Assembly: GCA_965198915.1 (NCBI GenBank)
Contig: CBDAQC010000004.1
Span: 558,001-622,000 of the forward strand
Length of the DNA stretch: 64,000 bases
Reading direction: 5' to 3'
From: BOG-908 sp965198915
Lineage (GTDB): Bacteria; Pseudomonadota; Alphaproteobacteria; Acetobacterales; Acetobacteraceae
Part shown: piece after piece, positions 58,908 to 64,000 of the stretch
Position numbering within the stretch: position 1 is the stretch's first letter
Layout of the letters: every line of letters begins with the position of its first letter
Translations under genes and position numbers: made by a program
The notes under the pieces: generated by a model
The model's database searches: none
What the model was told of the DNA's origin: nothing
Seen by the model: the letters and a program-made list of their open reading frames with translations, nothing else

Positions 58908-59609
58908 ATGCTGAAAACACTTGTCACGCTGATGCGCGGTTCGCAGGAGGCCGCCGCGGAGAGGCTGGCCGACCAGCACGCCCTGCTGCTGCTGGACCAG
59001 CAGATGCGCGATTCGGCGGCCACCCTGGCGCACGCCCAGCGCGCGTTGGCCGTGGCGCTGGCGGAGGACGCGCAGGAAGGAAGGCGGCATGAGGGGCTGC
59101 GCGCTCGGGCCGCGGCGCTGGAGCAGCGGGCGCGCGCGGCGCTGGCTTCCGGCAGTGAGGCACTGGCTACCGAGGCCGCCGAAGCGATCGCCGGGCTGGA
59201 GGCGGAGGGCGCGGCGGCTGCGCAGGCACGCGCGCTGTTCGCCGCCGAGATCACCCGGCTGCGCGCGCACGTGGCGGATTCCGAGCGGCGGCTGGCCGAG
59301 CTGAACCGCGGGCGCCGCCTGGCGCGCGTGGCCGAAGCGGTGCGCCTGTCCCGGCGCGGGACGATCGAGCCCGCCGGCCCGCAGGTCTGCACCCTGTCCG
59401 AGGCGGAGGCGACCCTGGCCAGACTCCGCGAGCGTCAGAAGACCGCGGCGGATTCCTGCGACGCGCTGGCCGGAATCACCACCGCCACCCGACCGGAGAC
59501 GATCGAGACACGCCTGGAGGCGGCCGGCTTCGGCCCCGTCACGCGCCCCACCGCCGCCAGCGTGCTGGCGCGGCTCAAACTCAACCCGACCGAGGGAGCC
59601 CACCCATGA
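58908..59609 (+). CDS. PspA/IM30-family protein
   Basis: 233 residues, helical coiled coil. Start LVTLMRGSQEAAAERLADQHALLLLDQQMRDSAATLAHAQRALAVALAED is the PspA-like N-terminus; long Ala/Glu/Arg helices follow, and the C-terminus is a separate short segment. PspA proteins protect membranes under stress. AGGAGG lies just upstream. Its stop overlaps the next gene. Confidence 0.85.
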   Translation: MLKTLVTLMRGSQEAAAERLADQHALLLLDQQMRDSAATLAHAQRALAVALAEDAQEGRRHEGLRARAAALEQRARAALASGSEALATEAAEAIAGLEAEGAAAAQARALFAAEITRLRAHVADSERRLAELNRGRRLARVAEAVRLSRRGTIEPAGPQVCTLSEAEATLARLRERQKTAADSCDALAGITTATRPETIETRLEAAGFGPVTRPTAASVLARLKLNPTEGAHP

Positions 59610-59878
59610 AGCCGATACAGAGCGAAGCCCACGCACCTGCCTGGGTGTTCTTCACCTACGCCTCGTTCGCCGCCTCCCTGCTGTTCATGCTGGGCGGCAT
59701 CGTGGCGCTGCCGATCGACCTGTGGATGCGGGCGTTCCTGTTCGTGGGCGCGCTGATGGTGGTGCAGTCTTCCATCACGCTGACGAAGACGCAGCGTGAT
59801 GCGCATGAGAACGCGCGGTTCATCAATCGTATCGAGGATGCGCGGACGGAGAAGCTGCTTATGGAGGCGGGACGGTAG
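59606..59878 (+). CDS. YiaA/YiaB-family inner-membrane protein
   Basis: 90 residues with two membrane helices: AWVFFTYASFAASLLFMLGGIVALP and LWMRAFLFVGALMVVQSSITLTK, then a charged cytoplasmic tail. It overlaps pspA by 4 bp (ATGA), and may recruit it to the membrane. Role of the family is unknown. Confidence 0.87.
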   Translation: MKPIQSEAHAPAWVFFTYASFAASLLFMLGGIVALPIDLWMRAFLFVGALMVVQSSITLTKTQRDAHENARFINRIEDARTEKLLMEAGR

Positions 59879-60040
59879 GCGGTGCCGAAGGCCAGGGGCT
59901 CTGCCCCTGGACCCCATCAAGGACAGTCGTCCTTGGAACCTGTCTACACGCATCCAGACACATGGGGTCTGGGGCCCCGAGGCGCCGCCACGCGCAAGCG
60001 TGCTTCGCACGACGGAGTTTGGGGCAGAGCCCCTTTCTTG
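59879..60040. repeat. Family B GC-rich repeat, copy 6
   Basis: GGCCAGGGGCTCTGCCCCTG, GACCCCATCAAGGACAGTCG, TCCTTGGAACCTG, spacer, ATGGGGTCTGGGGCCCCGAG, then an inserted stretch (GCGCCGCCACGCGCAAGCG) and GTTTGGGGCAGAGCCCC. It precedes the rpsA leader; 60041-60243 shows no gene and should hold the rpsA promoter. Confidence 0.8.
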
Positions 60041-60243
60041 CCTTCCGAACCATCCGCCTTGCTTTTCCCGGATCATTCCTCTACATAGCTCATCACGCAG
60101 GTCCAGCCGCACGGCTCAGGGCCTGTTTTCGTTCACCCGGCCCGCCGCAAGCGGGCAAGACGTCTCGCCCGCAACCGGGCAGGCGCAAACAATGACCGCG
60201 CCTGGCAAACCCAGGGCGCTCGCAACAGGAACACCCTGCCCAC

Positions 60244-61980
60244 ATGGCTTCCAGCTCCGCCGTCCGCGTCCTAGAACGTCCCTCTTCCGCCCCGCAGCGC
60301 GCCGAAGAGGATTTCGCCTCCCTTCTCGACGAGACCCTCGGCCGGGACACCGGCTTTGACGGCTCCGTCGTCACCGGACGCGTCGTCCGCCTCACCGACG
60401 AGTTCGCCATCGTCGATGTCGGCCTGAAATCCGAAGGGCGCGTGGCGCTCAAGGAGTTCACCCAGCCCGGCCAGAAGCCGGAGATCAAGCCCGGCGACAT
60501 CATCGAACTGTTCGTCGAGCGCTACGAGGACCGTGACGGCTCCATCGTGCTCTCGCGCGAAAAGGCCCGCCGCGAGGAAGCCTGGACGCTGCTCGAGCGC
60601 CAGTTCGAAGCCAACACCCGCGTCAACGGCACGATCTACGGCCGCGTGAAGGGTGGCTTCACCGTCGATCTCGGCGGCGCGGTCGCCTTCCTGCCCGGCA
60701 GCCAGGTGGATATCCGTCCGGTGCGCGACGTGGCGCCGCTGATGGGCGTGCCGCAGCCGTTCCAGATCCTGAAGATGGACCGCGCCCGCGGCAACATCGT
60801 GGTCAGCCGCCGTGCCGTGCTGGAAGAGACGCGCGCCGAGCAGCGCAGCGAGCTGATCCAGGGCCTGAAGGAGGGCATGATCCTCGATGGCGTGGTCAAG
60901 AACATCACCGATTACGGTGCGTTCGTCGATCTGGGCGGCGTGGACGGCCTGCTGCACGTCACAGACATCGCGTGGCGCCGCATCAACCACCCGGCCGAGG
61001 CGCTGACCATCGGCCAGCAGGTGCGCGTGCAGGTGATACGCTTCAACGCGGACACCCAGCGCATCAGCCTCGGCATGAAGCAGCTCGAGGCCGATCCGTG
61101 GGATGGCGTCACCGAGAAGTATCCGCCCGGTGGCAAGTTCAGCGGCCGCGTCACCAACATCACCGACTATGGCGCCTTCGTGGAGCTGGAAGCGGGCGTC
61201 GAAGGCCTGGTCCATGTCAGCGAGATGAGCTGGACCAAGAAGAACGTGCACCCCGGCAAGATCGTGGCCACCAGCCAGGAAGTCGACGTCATGGTGCTGG
61301 ACGTGGACGCCTCCAAGCGCCGCATCAGCCTGGGCATCAAGCAGGTGCAGCGCAACCCGTGGGAGCAGTTCGCCGAGGAGCATCCGGTGGGCAGCACGGT
61401 CGAGGGCGAAATCCGCAACATCACCGAGTTCGGGCTGTTCGTGGGTCTGGCGCCGGAGATCGACGGCATGGTCCACCTGTCCGACCTGTCCTGGGACGAG
61501 GCCGGCGAGACGGCGATCAACGCCTACGAGAAGGGCGGCACGGTGCGCGCCCGCGTGCTGGACATCGACCCGGAGAAGGAGCGCATCTCGCTCGGCGTGA
61601 AGCAGCTCCAGGAAGACCCGTTCGCCGAGAGCATGTCCAAGGTGAAGAAGGGCGAGGTGGTCACCTGCATCGTCACCGGTGTCCAGGCCAACGGCATCGA
61701 GGTGAAGATCGACGACGTGCTGACCGGCTTCATCCGCCGCGCCGAGCTGAGCCGCGAAAAGAGCGACCAGCGCCCCGACCGTTTCGCCGTGGGCGAGAAG
61801 GTGGACGCGAAGATCACCGCGATCGACCGCGCGGCGCGCAAGCTGTCGCTCACCATCAAGGGACGCGAGATGGAAGAGGACAAGCAGGCGATGGCCGAGT
61901 TCGGCACCACCGACAGCGGCGCGTCGCTGGGCGACATCCTGGGTGCGGCCATTCGCCGGCGTAACCAGGCCAGCGAGTAA
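60244..61980 (+). CDS. rpsA: 30S ribosomal protein S1
   Basis: 578 residues with six S1 (OB-fold) repeats. Clear copies are GVVKNITDYGAFVDLGGVDGLLHVTDI, GRVTNITDYGAFVELEAGVEGLVHVSEM and GEIRNITEFGLFVGLAPEIDGMVHLSDL; repeats 1, 2 and 6 are more diverged. It helps mRNAs bind the 30S subunit. It starts the conserved rpsA-sppA-ihfB block. Confidence 0.97.
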   Translation: MASSSAVRVLERPSSAPQRAEEDFASLLDETLGRDTGFDGSVVTGRVVRLTDEFAIVDVGLKSEGRVALKEFTQPGQKPEIKPGDIIELFVERYEDRDGSIVLSREKARREEAWTLLERQFEANTRVNGTIYGRVKGGFTVDLGGAVAFLPGSQVDIRPVRDVAPLMGVPQPFQILKMDRARGNIVVSRRAVLEETRAEQRSELIQGLKEGMILDGVVKNITDYGAFVDLGGVDGLLHVTDIAWRRINHPAEALTIGQQVRVQVIRFNADTQRISLGMKQLEADPWDGVTEKYPPGGKFSGRVTNITDYGAFVELEAGVEGLVHVSEMSWTKKNVHPGKIVATSQEVDVMVLDVDASKRRISLGIKQVQRNPWEQFAEEHPVGSTVEGEIRNITEFGLFVGLAPEIDGMVHLSDLSWDEAGETAINAYEKGGTVRARVLDIDPEKERISLGVKQLQEDPFAESMSKVKKGEVVTCIVTGVQANGIEVKIDDVLTGFIRRAELSREKSDQRPDRFAVGEKVDAKITAIDRAARKLSLTIKGREMEEDKQAMAEFGTTDSGASLGDILGAAIRRRNQASE

Positions 61981-62106
61981 GCAAGCAGTCCTTTTCGTTA
62001 AAGGACCGAAAACGGTTGCTCCCCTGTCGCGGACTCAGTGCATGAGTCCGCGACAGCGGAGCAAAAGTTTTTTGCTTCTTTTTTCCAAAAAAGAAGGCCT
62101 TACTTC
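61979..62106. repeat. Family A paired-hairpin repeat, full copy
   Basis: Left arm GCAGTCCTTTTCGTTAAAGG then ACCGAAAACG (GTCC/GGAC stem); right arm GCAAAAGTTTTTTGCTTC then TTTTTTCCAAAAAAGAAG. The centre is an inverted repeat, CTGTCGCGGACTCA with TGAGTCCGCGACAG. It fills the rpsA-sppA gap. Confidence 0.86.
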
Positions 62107-62109
62107 CTC

Positions 62110-63045
62110 ATGGCCCTAGAAACCGACGCCTTCATAGACCGCCAGCGCCTGAAACGTCGCCTGACCTTCTGGCGCGTCCTGGCCGTGCTCGCGCTCGTCC
62201 TGGCCGCCATCATCGCAGTGCCCCACCGGGGCCATCTCGGCACCGCGCGCGTCGCCCGCTACGCCATCAATGGCGTCATCGGTGACGGGCGCGAGCAGAT
62301 CGAAGCGCTGGACGCCCTCCGCCGGGATGCCAACGTGCGCGGCGTGCTGCTGCATTTGGATACGCCTGGCGGTGCGGTCGGCGGCGGCGAGGGCATACAC
62401 GCGGCACTCGAGCAGCTCGCGGGCGCCAAGCCGGTAGTGGCCGTGATGGACGGCACCGCGGCGTCCGCCGGCTACATGATCGCGGTGGCCGCACCGCACA
62501 TCGTGGCGCGCGAGAGCACGCTGACCGGCTCGATCGGTGTGATCCTGGAGCTGGGCGACGTGTCCGGCCTGCTGGACAAACTGGGCATCCGTTCGGACCC
62601 GCTGGTCTCCGGCCCGCTGAAAGGCCAGCCGAGCTTCACCGCACCGCTGTCGACGCCAGGCCGCGAGTATCTGCAGGGGCTGGTGATGGACCTCTACGAC
62701 CAGTTCGTAGGGATCGTGGCCAGCGGCCGGCACATGAACCGCGACCGCGTCAGGCAACTTGCCGATGGCCGTGCCTATACCGGCCGGCAGGCGCTGGGCC
62801 TGGGACTGATCGACGAAATAGGCGGCGAGCAGCAGGCGCTGCACTGGATGCAGACGCAGCGCCACATCGACGCCAGCCTGCCGGTGCGCGACGTGGAGAA
62901 AGGCTCCTGGCTGGACCGGGTGAGCAAGGGCAACACGGCGGACAGCCTGCTGGGCCTGCTGTTTGGCGCGACAGGCGGGCTGACGCAATCCCTTCATGTT
63001 GACGGGTTTTACGCGCTCTGGCAGCCTTCGCTCATGCGGAATTAA
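62110..63045 (+). CDS. sppA: Signal peptide peptidase SppA
   Basis: 311 residues, short form. One N-terminal membrane helix (FWRVLAVLALVLAAIIAV) anchors it; the protease domain has LLHLDTPGGAVGGGEGI, the nucleophile Ser in GTAASAGYMIAVAA, TGSIGVI, and the Lys in SGPLKGQPS. It cleaves leftover signal peptides in the membrane. Start ATG 62110, right after the repeat. Confidence 0.92.
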   Translation: MALETDAFIDRQRLKRRLTFWRVLAVLALVLAAIIAVPHRGHLGTARVARYAINGVIGDGREQIEALDALRRDANVRGVLLHLDTPGGAVGGGEGIHAALEQLAGAKPVVAVMDGTAASAGYMIAVAAPHIVARESTLTGSIGVILELGDVSGLLDKLGIRSDPLVSGPLKGQPSFTAPLSTPGREYLQGLVMDLYDQFVGIVASGRHMNRDRVRQLADGRAYTGRQALGLGLIDEIGGEQQALHWMQTQRHIDASLPVRDVEKGSWLDRVSKGNTADSLLGLLFGATGGLTQSLHVDGFYALWQPSLMRN

Positions 63046-63087
63046 GGAGTGGCGAGTGCCGTCTTGGGTGTTCGCTGGCACTTGCCT

Positions 63088-63399
63088 ATGACCAGATCGG
63101 AGCTCATCGCCGAACTCGTGGCCGCCAACCCGCATCTGCGCGCGCCGGACGTGGAGCTGATCGTGGGCACCGTGTTCGACGAGATATCCGAGGCGCTGAC
63201 GCGCGGCGAGCGGGTGGAGCTGCGCGGCTTCGGCGCCTTCACCATAAAGCGGCGGGACGCGCGGACCGGCCGCAACCCGCGCACCGGCGAGGCCGTGCCC
63301 GTGGACGAGAAGGCCGTGCCGTTCTTCAAGGCAGGCAAGGAGCTTCGCGAACGGGTGAACCGGACAATGGCCAAAGTCCGTGCTAAAGCGTCGGCATAG
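63088..63399 (+). CDS. ihfB: Integration host factor beta subunit
   Basis: 103 residues. MTRSELIAELVAANPHLRAPDVELIVGTVFDEISEALTRG, then RVELRGFGAFTIKRRDARTGRNPRTGEAV is the IHF/HU fold with the DNA-bending arm. The gene position after rpsA-sppA supports beta rather than alpha. Confidence 0.94.
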   Translation: MTRSELIAELVAANPHLRAPDVELIVGTVFDEISEALTRGERVELRGFGAFTIKRRDARTGRNPRTGEAVPVDEKAVPFFKAGKELRERVNRTMAKVRAKASA

Positions 63400-63414
63400 A
63401 CGGACACCCGCGCC

Positions 63415-63732
63415 ATGCTTCGCTTTATCCTGCTCCTGCCGTTCCTCATCCTGCTGATCGTGTTCGCGTTGTCGAACCCGCAGACGACGCCGCTGGGGTT
63501 GTGGCCCACCGATTTCAGCGTCGAGGTGCCGGTATCAATCGCCATACTCGTGGCGTCCGGCCTGTTCTTCTTCCTGGGCGCGCTGTTCGTGTGGTTCGGC
63601 ACGGTGGCCGCGCGGCGCCGCCACCGCCTGGCGGAGCGGCGGGCCCGCGCGCTGGAGGCCGAGCTGAAGACGCATACTGCGCCGCCGCCTATCACCCGGC
63701 CTGCGCGGATGGCTTTGGCCGGGCCTAAGTGA
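63415..63732 (+). CDS. LapA-domain membrane protein
   Basis: 105 residues. Two membrane helices (LRFILLLPFLILLIVFALSN; VSIAILVASGLFFFLGALFVWFG) with the SNPQ...PLGLWP loop, then a basic coiled tail. LapA (YciS-like) proteins help lipopolysaccharide assembly in E. coli. It follows ihfB by 15 bp. Confidence 0.87.
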   Translation: MLRFILLLPFLILLIVFALSNPQTTPLGLWPTDFSVEVPVSIAILVASGLFFFLGALFVWFGTVAARRRHRLAERRARALEAELKTHTAPPPITRPARMALAGPK

Positions 63733-63733
63733 G

Positions 63734-63880
63734 GCAGGCCACGCCGTCTTTCTTGAAAAAAAGAAGCGAAAACCTTTCACCTCTCCGCATTTGCACCGGC
63801 CGGGCGCTTCGGAAGCGTTTTTGCAGCGCCCGGGCGCAGGAGTTTTTCGCTTCTTCTTTTCGAAAAAGAAGGGCTTGCTT
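63734..63880. repeat. Family A paired-hairpin repeat, full copy
   Basis: Left arm CGTCTTTCTTGAAAAAAAG then AAGCGAAAACCTTT; right arm AGTTTTTCGCTTC then TTCTTTTCGAAAAAGAAGG. The centre pairs as GGCCGGGCGCT with AGCGCCCGGGC. It separates lapA from trpF. Confidence 0.84.
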
Positions 63881-63889
63881 TCTCCCCTC

Positions 63890-64000
63890 ATGACAGTCCG
63901 CATCAAGATCTGCGGCATCAACAGCGAGGCCGCGTTCGACGCCTGCGTCGAAGCCGGTGTGGACTGGATCGGTTTCGTCTTCTTTCCGCCTTCGCCACGC
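63890..64000 (+). CDS. trpF: Phosphoribosylanthranilate isomerase, 5' part (window edge)
   Basis: 37 codons before the window ends. MTVRIKICGINSEAAFDACV, then EAGVDWIGFVFFPPSPR is the TrpF N-terminus with the catalytic Cys in KICG. Tryptophan synthesis. Confidence 0.93.
   Translation, partial: MTVRIKICGINSEAAFDACVEAGVDWIGFVFFPPSPR

Overview
The window looks like a chromosome segment of a GC-rich alphaproteobacterium, most likely Acetobacteraceae (Rhodospirillales). The reasons are the gene order rpsA-sppA-ihfB-lapA-trpF, a SAM-II type riboswitch in front of metZ, a divergent gloB/methyltransferase pair, an mmsA-mmsB-enoyl-CoA hydratase operon, and two dispersed intergenic repeat families. 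The family placement is an inference from content; no search was run.

Region 1 (1-16.7 kb) is an accessory 'graveyard'. It holds a frameshifted SRAP gene, an IS66 orfA remnant, an S53 (sedolisin) protease gene cut by an IS5-type element, a second identical copy of that element 3.1 kb away next to an IS630 remnant, a large lower-GC membrane protein, phage- or plasmid-like pieces (ParB-type, DUF5681), a decayed integrase-like gene and two small secreted proteins. Gene density is low and several intervals hold nothing recognisable. Region 2 (16.7-24.5 kb) starts the intact backbone: a LOV blue-light histidine kinase divergent from a response regulator, a GAF-HisKA_2 kinase, a valine-catabolism operon (mmsA, mmsB, enoyl-CoA hydratase) and a pirin.

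Region 3 (24.6-36.0 kb) is the most distinctive part: a one-direction chemosensory operon. It encodes a soluble receptor-like protein with two complete MCP signalling tips in one chain, a protein of three CheW-like domains, CheB, a 22-codon linking ORF, CheR, CheA, a small STAS-like protein, CheY, CheC and a PAS-rich hybrid histidine kinase. No membrane receptor, flagellar gene or pilus gene lies beside it, so it probably signals from a cytoplasmic complex.

Region 4 (36-64 kb) is housekeeping: xthA, two unknown Ala-rich proteins, an LpxL-type acyltransferase, DUF2945, YihY, a fosmidomycin-resistance-type MFS, PEBP, two SDRs, AIM24-like, gloB/methyltransferase, a truncated SLAC1/TehA gene, rplY-pth-ychF, GT61, a RES/Xre toxin-antitoxin pair with a twin operator, folE, metZ-apaG behind a SAM-II riboswitch, tRNA-Gly(CCC), a TetR/PspA/YiaAB unit with three operators, rpsA, sppA, ihfB, lapA and the start of trpF.

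Two repeat families punctuate regions 2-4 and are absent from region 1. Family A (11 sites) is a pair of facing AT-rich hairpins around a GC-rich centre; its stems show compensatory changes. Family B (6 sites) is a roughly 140-bp GC-rich element that occurs in both orientations.
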